A stretch of 64,000 nucleotides of DNA from Epiperipatus broadwayi (taxonomy: Eukaryota > Onychophora > Udeonychophora > Euonychophora > Peripatidae): contig JAQFVV010012397.1 in assembly GCA_028023455.1 (NCBI GenBank), forward strand, positions 5,506,237-5,570,236, in the 5' to 3' direction. Each line of letters starts with the position of its first letter. The stretch's first letter is position 1. Of the stretch, positions 51,101 through 62,430 are shown in pieces. The notes beneath the pieces were generated by a model. That model made no database searches and was not told where the DNA came from. It was given only the letters and a program-made list of their open reading frames with translations. The position numbers and the translations under genes are program-made.

Positions 51101-51419
51101 TTCACTTTCTCCTGATGTCTTTTCCTCACCCCACTTTTAATAAATTTATTTATTTTATTTTAAAAAGAAAAATGATGCAATCTTTTATCCTTACAAAATT
51201 ACATTTAAAAATATCTACAGCCTAAGTATATTATTTTTTAACAATTCTCACTTTTTTAATAATTTGTTTATTTACTCTTTTAAATTATCAAATATGCAGA
51301 GAAGATATATATATGTGTGTTTTAGAACATATGTCTCATTATAATTATATATATTTATATGTCATATTATTATTACTATTTGTGGGATATTCTCTGTAGT
51401 GAAAAAGCTAAATGCTGAC

Positions 51420-51450
51420 ATTTCAGTACAATATCAAGTACCTTCTTCAG
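51420..51450 (-). ncRNA. Hammerhead ribozyme-like core, PLE family 2
   Basis: Minus strand: CTGAAGA (fits CUGANGA), closing A-U pair with a bulged G, perfect stem GTAC/GTAC with loop TTGATATT, then GAAAT. The boxes are intact. The cleavage triplet after stem III is not clear (AGC where GUH is expected), so activity is doubtful. Confidence 0.5.
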
Positions 51451-51514
51451 AGCGTCCTCTTTCTCAAATCATAAGAATGCACATGCATTCTTATGATTTG
51501 AGAAAGAGGATGCT

Positions 51515-51545
51515 CTGAGGAAGGTACTTGATATTGTACTGAAAC
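51515..51545 (+). ncRNA. Hammerhead ribozyme-like core, PLE family 2
   Basis: CTGAGGA, the same bulged stem (A-U, bulged G, GTAC/GTAC) and GAAAC. It is the mirror of the 51420-51450 core. Confidence 0.5.
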
Positions 51546-51645
51546 ATCAGCATTTAGCTTTTTCACTACACAGAATATCCCGCAAATAGTAATAATAATA
51601 TGACATCTTTTATCCATGAAAATATTAGAATTAACATATATATAT

Positions 51646-54415
51646 TGTACCGGTCAAAAAGAAGCCAACACATCAACAAACTCAAAGTCGGATTCAAACT
51701 CAGGTGGTTCAAACTGAATTCAAACCCAACTCACGAGCTCAGATCAAATCAATGGATGACATATATCGACGGTACATGACTATGCGCCAAGGAACTAGCT
51801 CAACGGATGATGATGATTAATGAGACTCCTGATCTAACTCTAATAAAGTATAATAAAATAACTAACAATCTTTATAAGTCAACTCATATATATATGTTCG
51901 GGTTGCCAATACAGACAGTGAGCATTAATATTAAAATAATTTGAATAAGAAAGAAAGTTTAAAAAAAAAACCCAAATGTGTTAATAAAATATTTAATAAT
52001 AATTATAATTTTGTTCAACTTTTAGATTGTGATTATATAGATTACCTCTAGTCTTTAAACAGAATTTATATTTACAACAAGAATGGCAGTCCTTATTATA
52101 TGCCAATACTATTACGCAATATTATATGATAAATATATGTCTATGCCCCCGACAAGAAAATAAAGGTAGATAAAGGTATTTGGCTATGACTGAAATTATT
52201 ATTCTGATTCTAAAGGAAAGAATGTGAGATTTATTTTCACATTCGCAAATCAATTCATAAAGAGCAAGATACGTATTTAGGGCATAACTTTAATATTTAA
52301 GAGAAAACTTATTTAATTATAAATAAACATGAATTTGTTCGACTTTAATAAAATCAATTCATCACGATTTACGAGCATGAGAGCGGGCTTTACTGGAACT
52401 GAGAAATAAACGGTACTGACGACTTATGAGCTATAAGAATAAATGTGAAAAATAATGGCTTGCCTATGAATTGAGAAAATAGCAGGGCTGCTTGTATTTG
52501 ACAAGTCTTCAATGCCCTATATGAAGGATCCATAGAACACAGGGAAAACCAGGTCGGGTCGTAGCCTCGAACCTTTGGTGTTCCAAATATAAAACGAGCA
52601 AGTGGAGGAAGTGCTTTCTTCCTAGATAATTAAACTAATAGAAATATCACTGAGGACAAGCCTATGAAACAGGAGATGGCTCGCGTCAGCAACGTTCGGA
52701 AAATGATGACTTGGTAATCATCGTATTTAAATAATAAAACCCAATTTATATAAAGAGTGCTCTACGTGATGACCTGATCAAGTTAAATTAAAGTCAAAAC
52801 GTGCTTTAATCAAAAAGTATTTAATGCAATTAGAAATTATATTAATTATGCCCTAAATCCCATGCCCTTCCTGAATATTAATAGATAGTATAACATTTGA
52901 ATTAGAATATATATTCATTTAATTCCTTTATCAACCTTTTTGTGAAACAATAAATTAATGTGAATAAATAACTATTATAAATTCAGTAAAGTGGCCGGGA
53001 GCATAGGTTAAAAATTGAGCTAATAATTTGTTGTTATTAGCCATTAATAAAATAGCAAAAATTGTACAAATCATTCAACTCGATAATTAATAGAACTGTA
53101 TCAAAATAGTTCTAGTGGGTAAGAATTACTGTAAAAATAAATATAATATTATTTAACAAGGCAAATGCAACGAAGGAAATTATTATCGAGTTGAAGTTAT
53201 TATTGGCATATAATAAAAAAATAAACAACATTAATAAATTACACAATAAATATTTATATAATATAATAAATGAACCGCCATCGTAAGAAAAGAGAAAGTT
53301 AAATATTAAATTTAAAGACTAGAGATTAAGATAGAGAATTACTACATAATTTAAAATAACATTAACAAAAAGACAATTTTATAGTAGATAGCTTAAAGAT
53401 GTTTTAACTTAAAGTTCAGAACTGGCCAGGTTCAAAAGGAAAGATATTACCATTTCTTCATGGTTGACTTCTGCGTTTCCACAGGGCAGAGTCCAGTTGG
53501 ATGAAACATATGCGCGCATTTTGAAAATTATGTGAATAGCATTTTGATAGATTTCTCTAAGGTTTCGGCAGCTTACGATTGGTATATGAATTTTTATATT
53601 GCAGCCACATTGAAGATTTTCAGGGGGCTTAAGGAACCGTAGTCAGACTCTTGAAGTTAAGCCCCCCCCCCACCATGGTAGAAACACTATTTTACTTCAT
53701 AATTTAACTGGGCGACTTCTCTAATGAAATATATATAGCTTCTCTTAATGATGAATAATAGCTGCTTGGAAACTTTTCCTGGGCTCTTTATACTGTATCT
53801 GATGCCTTTAGGCTAAATAAATCTTACAAAAAAATTTACTAGTTGTTGTTAGATACATTCCTTTGATAAGGCTTTCAAACTCATTAACTTGAATTCATTT
53901 TCTAATTAGAAAATGAATTTTTAATATCAGAAAATGATTTTAATTAGGACCGTCCTAACATTTTAAAGACTTATCTGTTTCTAATTAATAAAAACTTTAA
54001 CCATTGTTTTGGAAAGAGAAAATCTGAAAGCTTATCGAAAGAATGTAGCTATTAATCACTAAAAATTTAACATATTATTTAAAAGTAAAATAAACATTCC
54101 CAATGCAATGAAACTTTTGAACAATTATATATATTTAAACATTTATAAATATATATACGCACAATCCACGCAGTTATAATATATATAAATTCATGAATAA
54201 TTCTAACATGAATTTATTAATAGAAATGATTAGTTTAAATCTCAAATGAATTAATTTTAACACACATTTATAATAGTTTTTCTTTAAGGAAACTAGCGTG
54301 GACTGAACGCATAAAGCCCCATTGCATCGGAAATTCAAAGTTAGTACAAGGGTTTGAAATTGGCTACATGTGAAAGATCATGAAGCTAGGATCGAACTTA
54401 GATCCGACTGCTTCA
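51646..54415. other. Distinct complex segment, candidate solo LTR
   Basis: This 2.77-kb stretch has fewer homopolymers than its flanks. It begins TGTACCGGTC directly after a TA tract and ends GACTGCTTCA directly before another. TG...CA ends and length resemble the long LTRs of elements 1 and 2. However, the TA flanks make the target duplication uninformative, and the last 120 bases also match the short repeat near 42300-42440. A run of 10 C lies near 53663-53672. No coding frame was seen. Confidence 0.3.
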
Positions 54416-55784
54416 ATATATATATATTACTTTTTTAATAAATTGTAAATTAACTTAAATCAAATAAATTTGTTTGATTGTTGACCAATTGTCCAACATA
54501 CATTCGTTGAGTAATAATATTCCAATGAGACAAGATAAACCAACTATATTTTAAAATTTATTTGAAATAAATCTATCACATAATGCAAAAATTAAATGCC
54601 AGGATTGGTGGGTGTGGTTATATTTTTTGTATTGAATTTAATAGTTACTATCTGAATGCATATAAACTTTACATTACAGTCATGACCAAATATTTGCATG
54701 TTTTCTCTAAATAATTATTGAGTGGATAGGCACTGTATTGCATTAAATGTTGGTCAATAAGAACTTACTATTATCCAATAATAAGGCTGATAGTATTATA
54801 TTTTGTTCTGTTAGAAGTCAGAATGGTTTACTTTAATTATATTTGAATTGAGTTGATGTGGATCCCTATTAAATATTAAATTTTAATATTCTTGCTTGAT
54901 TATAATAAATGTTAATAATGCTTTTTATATGTTTTGATTGCTATAATATATATTTTTAATTATTTAGTTACAGGAATTGTAAAATAAATTGATATGATTA
55001 GTTAATTGTATTTAAGTAAATATACAATAGAAATCAATTGTTTACTGTATATACTGGTATGATTGGATATCATAGAGTCAGGATTGTAAGTTTATTGATA
55101 TTACATCATTATTAAGTGTTTTGAGTAATAGTAAATTAATATATAAGAATTTATCATGGCTGAGTTAGTTTAATTTATCACTTCATTAAACTAGGATTTA
55201 AAATTAATTATTGAGTCATATAATTATTTAAGGCATACTAAGGCTGTTATTTCAATCATCCATGAATTATTTTATTTAAATATGAACATCATTAAATTTG
55301 CATATAAGTTTATATTATTACATGCAATGTTTGATTTGTTAGGTATATTATAATTTGATTGGTGAATGATTTATCATTATTTTCATTTAATTATAAGTAA
55401 AATCTTAAGCATATATTGTCATTTTGAGACAATAATATTTGATTCAATTGCTTTGTTTTAAGTAAGGTTTGTATTTAAGGAGTTTGAAAGGATAATTTTG
55501 TTTGTTTTCTGGTTATTCAAAATTCTATGTTAACAACACATGAGGCTACAATAGAGATTATCATCACTGTTTTGTTTTAGAAGAGTTAACAGTCAGATAT
55601 GTGATTAGACAAAAAAAATTTTATTATAATTATTTATTAATTTGTATTTATTTAGCTTAGTTTATTATATTTATTTTATTATGCATGAATAATACATAAT
55701 AAAATTTCATATTATAAAATTCATATTTTTTTTCTTTGATTTTTATTTGATTCAATATTTCAAATGATGTCCAATTTCAGAGCT
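54416..55784. other. AT-rich DNA, no gene
   Basis: Starts with a short TA tract. No coding, RNA or transposon signature on either strand. Confidence 0.6.
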
Positions 55785-56040
55785 CATTTTAATTCTGTTA
55801 CATAACGTGATCAATGACTGGGATATATATATATATAAATTCTGTTACATAAGGTGTCCAATGACTAGACTATATATATATTATTCAGACTATATTAGGG
55901 TTATTATTTACCATTGCACATTTTGATCTGTTATAAATGTCACTCAAACCAATGTGGCTATAACAGAGGTTAGCATTCACACATTTATTCTGTTACAAAT
56001 GGTTTCCAAATCCGTGGGGCATTAAAAGAAGAGTATATCC
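55785..56040 (+). repeat. Degenerate tandem repeat around TTCTGTTACA
   Basis: The unit TTCTGTTACATAA followed by a TCCAATGACT-like block recurs near 55793 and 55839, with more diverged versions near 55928 and 55986. The first two are separated by a TA tract. Confidence 0.5.
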
Positions 56041-56760
56041 TCATTTTTATTGTTATATAAAAATATATATATATATATAAACTTTAAATTAAACATAGTT
56101 CAATGTATATGTAAACAAAGAAAGTATAGCTATGAATTAAAAGCACTCTAAATGTTAAACAAAGGATCAATGATACAATGAATCCACCTATTCTTGGGAA
56201 CTCTGGTGTTTATAAGCATGTTTTTGTCAACATTGCTGGTAATGCAGAGTGAAAGTAATCCATTCTATTCTTGATTTTTGTTCAATATGTAGAGAAGTTT
56301 TAATATATATATATAATGTTTAAATTCACCAAAAATCTCCCAATTTTCTCATTCTTTTAATTCTTTTTATACAAAAAAAAATTTTTTTTCTTTTGTTAAA
56401 ATTATAAGTATTTTTAAATTGATTAACTTAAAAAGCTTAAACACGAATAGTGACTTAGATTTGAAAGCTTCATTAAAGCACAAATCTGTCCAATCCATTG
56501 TTAATTTTGTTTTGTTTTGAATTTTTTTTGTTAGTACATTTAAGCATTTTTATTTTTTAAAATAAAATAAATAATAAGTTAGGGTTATTTATTTAAAAAG
56601 GAATCTTATCTAATCACAATATTTAATTTTATCTCTACTTTTAAAAAAATTATGTACTTATTATGATATTAAAATTATATATATGTACTGTATTACAAAA
56701 TGGCTGCTGTCATGGGAAAAAGATATTTTAGAAAACATTTTTGGAGCAATCATGTTAAAT
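56041..56760. other. AT-rich DNA, no gene
   Basis: Short TA tracts near 56066 and 56306. Nothing else was recognised. Confidence 0.55.
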
Positions 56761-56779
56761 AAAATAATATTGAAGTGGG

Positions 56780-57150
56780 ATATATGAATGTTTCAACAAG
56801 ATAATATTTACCTTCAACTGTTGAAAATAATAATCATGGTTTCTAACAGAGACAATTATATAAAGTGGTTCTTCAATAGTTTGATCTAAAACTGATAGTA
56901 TTTTTCATATTCATTCGTATGAAAAAACTTCCAAATAGTTGACAATTTCATTCTCAAATCATATATGTTAATGCAATTTGTTTTTTTAAATATTTCTATA
57001 ATTTTCCTAAATAATCTTTGGTCATAGTTATCTATATTAATATTTAATAGATTTCCATCCCTATTGTTTGCCATATCTGTGTTTTTCTTAATTCCTTCAA
57101 ATTGATGGATCTGGAGTTTACTATGCACTGTTCATAAGATGAATAGGTAG
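56780..57150 (-). pseudogene. PLE endonuclease C-terminal fragment
   Basis: An 80-codon minus-strand frame (56886-57128) contains NYDQRLFRKIIEIFKKTNCI, matching the metal-binding Glu helix of PLE GIY-YIG endonucleases (compare YDQRLLREDIEIL in the family 2 copy near 61010). It ends with a STIW-K Trp motif typical of the PLE C-terminus. Downstream (56791-56820) a decayed hammerhead-like block ends in TTGAAAC. The GIY-YIG part and the reverse transcriptase are absent. Confidence 0.6.
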
Positions 57151-58126
57151 AGTGAAATTATACAGTTCTTATAAAGTGATCTTACTACCATAACTTGTGC
57201 CAACTGTATCTTTTAGATCTATATATTAATTTCTCAAGATTGTTTAAGATTGTCTTATAATTTAGTAAGATCAAATCAATGAACAATTTTACTTCAGTTA
57301 TATATTATACAATTAATAAAACAAATGAAGATATCTTGCATCTAGATTTTAGGTTTTTTTTAAATTATTCAGAACATGATATAAACAAAAAAAATTTAAT
57401 GATAGAAATCGTGCAAAATATTACAACTAATAAATCACACTTATAAATTAAGATTTCTTAAATATCACTTATAAATAATATTTATAAATGAAGTGTTAAA
57501 TGTTGCAATTTTTTAGTGTCAGTTCTAAAGTGCCTTGTATCTAAATTTTTTTAAATGTGCTAATACATCTGGAAATTCATCTTCAATATAATATCTAATA
57601 CATGCTAAATGGATTTTTAATATAGTTATATTTTTATATAATATGAAATACATTATATAATAGTTTGTCAAGATTTCTTTTCTCAATATGTACATATAAA
57701 CCAACAAAGAAACATGCTCAAACTTCCCCACATAGTAGGCCTGATGATTCTTCAGTGGACTATTTAAAGTCTGTCTTACCTACGTGTATAAATATATATG
57801 CATATATTTAAATAATTATTAATAAGTGACTAGGTATACATAAAGTAATGATTTATATAATATTTGCTAATTTTTACTAGTGTATCATCCATAAGAAGTT
57901 GATCAAAAATATTTTTGTTTTAGGATGTAATGCTTAATCTAATTTTTAAATTAAAAAACACATAACTAAAGTAAGTAAGTAATAATAACTTTAGTATTGA
58001 TAGTTAATTTTTTATCTCAATTTTAATTGATTAATTTTATTTTATAAATAAATATTTTTTAATGATTTAATTACTAAAAATGATTTTTCAATTAACAGCA
58101 AGTATTTGTTTGTTGACTGATGCTAC
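57151..58126. other. AT-rich DNA, no assigned gene
   Basis: A 68-codon minus-strand frame (57525-57731) has no recognisable domain. Nothing else was identified. Confidence 0.5.
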
Positions 58127-58174
58127 ACATTCAAGTAATATATATATATATATATATATATTACTTGAATGTAC

Positions 58175-58208
<34 letters not shown>
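58127..58208. repeat. TA-centred hairpin followed by (TA)n
   Basis: ACATTCAAGTAA, a TA tract, then TTACTTGAATGT, a perfect hairpin, followed by a second TA run. Confidence 0.9.
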
Positions 58209-58213
<5 letters not shown>

Positions 58214-58292
58214 TGTAAAAGTACAATACCTGTTATAGAAAATATTATATATAAATGGTATAAACATTATAGTTTAAATTCTTTTGAAGCAC

Positions 58293-58319
58293 TTTCGATT
58301 ACATAGTAATTCTCATCAG
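58293..58319 (-). ncRNA. Hammerhead ribozyme-like core, PLE family 3
   Basis: Minus strand: CTGATGA, G-C closing pair with a bulged A, perfect stem ATTAC/GTAAT with loop TAT, then GAAAG. The opposite arm has the stem ATTGC/GTAAT (G-U wobble), so pairing is preserved despite a substitution. Confidence 0.55.
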
Positions 58320-58686
58320 CTTTAAATGAATTGCAATTTTTTTTTAATCATAACATTATATATATTTCCATAAGCTGTGTATGGTGATATTTGCAATTTG
58401 CCTATTAATAACATCATCCTTATATTTATCAATGAAAATTGCCTCTTAATTTTTCTCTTTTTATGATTCCTTTCTTCCATTAATATGTTTATTTCATTAC
58501 TATTAAAACTTGTAATTATAGGTTTACATTCAATAGTAATGAAATAAAAATATTAATGGAAGAGGCAATTTTGAATGATAAATATAAGAATGATGTTATT
58601 AATAGGCAAGTTGCAAATATGGACATACACAGCTTATGGAAATATATGTAACGTTAAGTTAAGAAAAATTAGAAATTCAGTTAAAG

Positions 58687-58713
58687 CTGATGAGGATTGC
58701 TCCGTAATCGAAA
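58687..58713 (+). ncRNA. Hammerhead ribozyme-like core, PLE family 3
   Basis: CTGATGA, G-C closing pair, bulged G, stem ATTGC/GTAAT with loop TCC, then GAAAG. Both conserved boxes are exact; the stem III and cleavage triplet are not obvious. Confidence 0.55.
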
Positions 58714-58780
58714 GCACTTCAAAAGAATATAAACTATAATGTTTATACTGTTAATTCTTTAAGTTTATATATATATATAT

Positions 58781-58851
58781 TATAACCAAATATTTGTAAA
58801 TATAAAAAAAATTAATTATTTAGTTACTATATTTACAAATATTTAGTTATA
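58781..58851. repeat. Hairpin with 24-bp arms
   Basis: TATAACCAAATATTTGTAAA and its near-perfect reverse complement flank a 23-base AT-rich spacer, just after a TA tract. Confidence 0.8.
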
Positions 58852-58904
58852 TAATTACATATATTGCTTTAAAAATACAGACACTGAATAATATTATATA
58901 TATA

Positions 58905-59280
58905 TGACATATTTTGTGGGTTCATCCAGGATCATATCCAGATGTGATAATCTCTACCAGTGCAAAGTCAGAGAAGCCATTGAGATACTTAAAAGGCCAT
59001 ATTGTATCAATAAGAGAGATGATACATGAAAACTTCCTCCTATTTGGAAAGATTTTTTTAAAAAAAACATTCTCAATTCAACATTTTTGCTATTGGTTAA
59101 ACATTAAAATTTTTTTTCAAATCAGTGATTGTAGCGCCTCTACAACCATCTTTCTACCTTTTAACACCCAGTAAATGACTTGTGTGATCAAATCAAAACA
59201 TCACTATTTAAATATTTAAATTTTTAACACAGATGAACCTGAAAAAAATGTCTTTTATATATGCAACTTGTGAAAATCTT
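58905..59280 (+). pseudogene. PLE family 1, 3'-end fragment with minimal inverted partner
   Basis: The plus-strand part matches the last part of the GIY-YIG domain and 3' tail of the copy at 33869-34958, including AGAAGCCATTGAGATACTTA. In place of upstream sequence it starts with about 20 bases of the same element's 3' end in reverse (ACATATTTTGTGGGTTCATC). It is thus an inverted pair whose left member is only about 20 bases long. Confidence 0.75.
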
Positions 59281-59284
59281 CCTA

Positions 59285-59340
59285 TCAACACACACACACA
59301 CAACACACACAAACACACACACACACACATATATATATAT
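59285..59340. repeat. (CA)n/(TA)n microsatellite
   Basis: Interrupted CA repeats followed by a short TA run, between two PLE remnants. Confidence 0.9.
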
Positions 59341-59362
59341 TACTATTCTCATGGATAAATGA

Positions 59363-59900
59363 TGAATTCATAGTATTATTTCCAGGAGCTTCCATGTAAC
59401 AAAAATATAATAGCTAAATAGCTGAAGTTTCAATACAATAATAAAGACTTACCTCTGAGCTTCTTTCTCAAATCATAAGAATATGTATGGTGCGATTTAA
59501 AATCTTTATTTTACTTTTGTTATTTTTCCCTCATTCTCAAATTCTATTGGTCAAGAAGTTTTAAAAAAATATTTCATCCAGCAATGGCTTTTTCCAAATA
59601 TTATTATTATTTGTTAATTCATATTTTTATTTGTGCAGTTAGGCCTTTTAAAAATCTCTATATCTTTCCTTAGCTGTCTCTGTTCACATTGTTAAATTTT
59701 TGCTAAAATATGTGTTCTCATGGTTAGTTAATTTAATGTGTGAATAAATGGTTGATGAATTAGATTTTTATTTATCTGTTAAAATGTGTTCTTCCTTTGA
59801 TATGTCTAATGTATGAAGGAAAACAAACTCCACATGGAATTTCATATTCTAAAAAATTTTTATCTTTAGAGTGTGGACACTAACTCACTTTCTATCTTTT
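59363..59900 (-). pseudogene. PLE family 2, left half of inverted pair
   Basis: Read right to left it shows the GIY-YIG endonuclease (ITC/IPCGVC...SYI equivalents near 59830-59850), the Glu helix and KRPNCTNKN near 59640-59670, a WKK motif, and then the decayed hammerhead and tail to TGAATTCA at the left edge. It is broken by multiple stops. It begins near the start of the endonuclease, so the reverse transcriptase is absent. Confidence 0.7.
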
Positions 59901-61330
59901 TTTTCAGCCACTTTTAACAGAAATGTTATCTTAAGTTAAGGATGCAAATCATTTTCTTGAGTTTATCCAAGATATTAAATTAACTAAAAATAGTTTGGTA
60001 AGGTTTAATATTGTTTCACTTTTTACTAATGTCCCTGTAAAGAAAGGTATTGAAGATTAGAAAAATATAAAATTGCCTTATTTTGTTGTGAGTTTCATTG
60101 AACACTGCTTATTAAATACATTTTTGTTGATGGTCAGATGTATATGAAAACATCAGGTTTAGCTATGGGTTTACCAATTTTTCCAGCATTGGCCTCTATT
60201 TGGAAAAGAAAATTTTGATATTAGCAGTTAAAAAAACTATTGGTATGATTATGTTATGTTTATGATACCTTTAATATTTGATCTCATGGTAAGCATGCTC
60301 TTGATGAATTTTTAATTTTTTAAAATTCTTTTCACAACATCAAATTTACTATGGAATTAGAAAATAATAACCAATTTTTATTCTTAGATATTTTAATTGA
60401 AAGAAAAAAATATGGTTCTATATCTCATGGTATATAGAAAAATCAAACACACACTGGGAGATATCTACATTTTCTTCTCATCACTATCTGGCACAATTAT
60501 TTTCAGTGGCAAAAACATTTTTAGATAAAACTAAGATACTTTCTGATGATAGCTATTTTTACCAAGATATCTATGCTACTTAATAAATGATTTTTCATAA
60601 TAGTTTTGATTACAGGATTATTAATAGGACTTTTTTTATATATAATAAGAAAAAAGATTTTGATACTTCAAAAATTAAGATTGTTCTCATATATAAAGGG
60701 AGTAAGTGATAACATTGATAATGTTTTAAAGAAAAATAATATCTACACAATTTATATTACATTTAAAAAAATTAATAAAATATTTCCATGACCTAAATTT
60801 GAAGTGTCATGGTGCAAATGAAATTACATGTGGAACTTGTTTACCTTCATACATTGGACAGACCAATCATAAAATAAACATAAAAAAGGAAGAACACATT
60901 TTGGAAGTAAGAGAAAAATCTAATTGATCAGTCATTTATTTTCACCTTAAATTAACTAACTGTGACAGCAATTTTGATAAAACACATATTTTAGCAAAAA
61001 TTAAACAATATGACCAGAGATTGTTAAGAGAAGATATAGAGATTTTAAAAGACCTAAGAGCATAAATGAAAAGTGAGAATTAAAAAAAAATAACAATATT
61101 TGGAAAAAGCTATTAGAGGATAAAATATTTTAAAATCTTCGCAAGCAATAGAATTAGAGAATAAGGAAAAAATAACAAACAAACAAATTAACAGTTTTAC
61201 ATCTCACCACATACATTCTTATGATTTGAGAAAGGAGAAACTCTGAGGAAAGTACTTGTTATTGTACTGAAATGTTAGCTATTTATATTTTTCTCACATA
61301 GAAGCTTCTGAAAATAATACTATGAATTCA
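59900..61330 (+). pseudogene. PLE family 2, right half of inverted pair, RT and endonuclease
   Basis: Readable blocks in order: VRFNIVSLFTNVPVKKGIE, a FIEHCLLNTF segment, the catalytic box read as YVYD (60255-60266) in place of YVDD, the SHGKH segment, FLFLDILIERK, TGRYLHF, and the endonuclease with ITCGTCLPSYIGQT (YIG at 60850) and YDQRLLREDIEIL. Stops and frameshifts are frequent and a catalytic Asp is lost, so it is dead. It ends with the family 2 hammerhead core and TGAATTCA. Confidence 0.8.
61243..61273 (+). ncRNA. Hammerhead ribozyme-like core, PLE family 2
   Basis: CTGAGGA, closing A-U pair with a bulged A, stem GTAC/GTAC with loop TTGTTATT, then GAAAT. Same architecture as the palindrome at 51360-51605. 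Confidence 0.5.
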
Positions 61331-61920
61331 TATATTTGTGTTCAGATCTAGTTTCTTTATTCCTGTCTTTCACTGACGATAGCAAATAGCTTGAAATCAT
61401 GATCTGAAAGTGGAATTATAGTTAGAGATAGTGAATACTAACTACTCTGACGTTTATGTAAACAAAACATACGCTTGATTGGCAGTCTTGGTAGGACGCC
61501 ATCTGTGGACATAAATACAAGCGTTAGCAAGTTTTTTAACTTGCATTTTTGTTTATCATATATATATATTAAATCTTCACTCTTTCATTCTTCATCAGCA
61601 GTCATTTTATCCACTGATTTTTGACATTGATAAAGTTATCTCAAGAGAATGTAAAATTTAAAATTCAATGCATTACTTTTAAAATTTAGTTTAACTTTGA
61701 TAAAAAATAATGATTCTTTCTATACACTGTAGGTTTTTTTTTATATTCAATTATCAAATATAATAACTGCTCAATGTTGAGTGTTATTTAAGATATAAAA
61801 TTGAAATTAATGCCTTTTATGTGATATCTTTTTGTATATACAAGAATAAAAGATGTTTACACCTATTTCAAGCATTATTCAATCCGTATTTGAAAGAGAC
61901 ATTGGGAGTATAAGTATAAA
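61331..61920. other. Unique DNA with one short hammerhead-like motif
   Basis: Moderately complex between 61430 and 61560, then a TA tract. On the minus strand 61598-61583 reads CTGATGAAGAATGAAA, the two hammerhead boxes with almost no stem II. No gene was recognised. Confidence 0.4.
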
Positions 61921-61939
61921 GTCTATTTTTGTTACTCCC

Positions 61940-62430
<491 letters not shown>

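Larger units (their letters stand above)
45580..51345 (+). repeat. Direct repeat, copy 2, interrupted by an RTE insertion
   Basis: Homology with copy 1 runs to ACATAAAGTAAAT, stops where the RTE element begins, and resumes after it. A further 830 bases (about 50270-51100) present here have no counterpart in copy 1. Confidence 0.75.
51360..51605. mobile_element. Near-perfect palindrome of two PLE family 2 ends
   Basis: Arms of about 122 bp (51360-51482 and 51484-51605) mirror each other with few mismatches. The same sequence (CATTCTTATGATTTGAGAAAG, the hammerhead boxes and a TTAGC tail) closes the PLE copy ending at 61330. This is therefore two extremely 5'-truncated copies of that PLE joined head to head. 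Confidence 0.8.
58257..58749. mobile_element. Inverted pair of PLE family 3 ends
   Basis: Arms of about 230 bp mirror each other around 58508-58531. The left arm has about 31 extra bases. On the plus strand the right arm encodes ILMEEAILNDKYKNDVINRQ followed by ANMDIHSLWKYM and a stop, the PLE endonuclease C-terminus with its Glu helix and terminal Trp. It then carries a hammerhead-like core and a short tail. Both copies are truncated to their last ~230 bases. Confidence 0.7.

Noticed and set aside
54343-54415. tRNA-like A and B boxes on the minus strand (TGAAGCAGTCGG and GTTCGATCC)
   Set aside because: The two boxes are only a few bases apart instead of the usual 30 or more, so no polymerase III promoter or tRNA can be supported.
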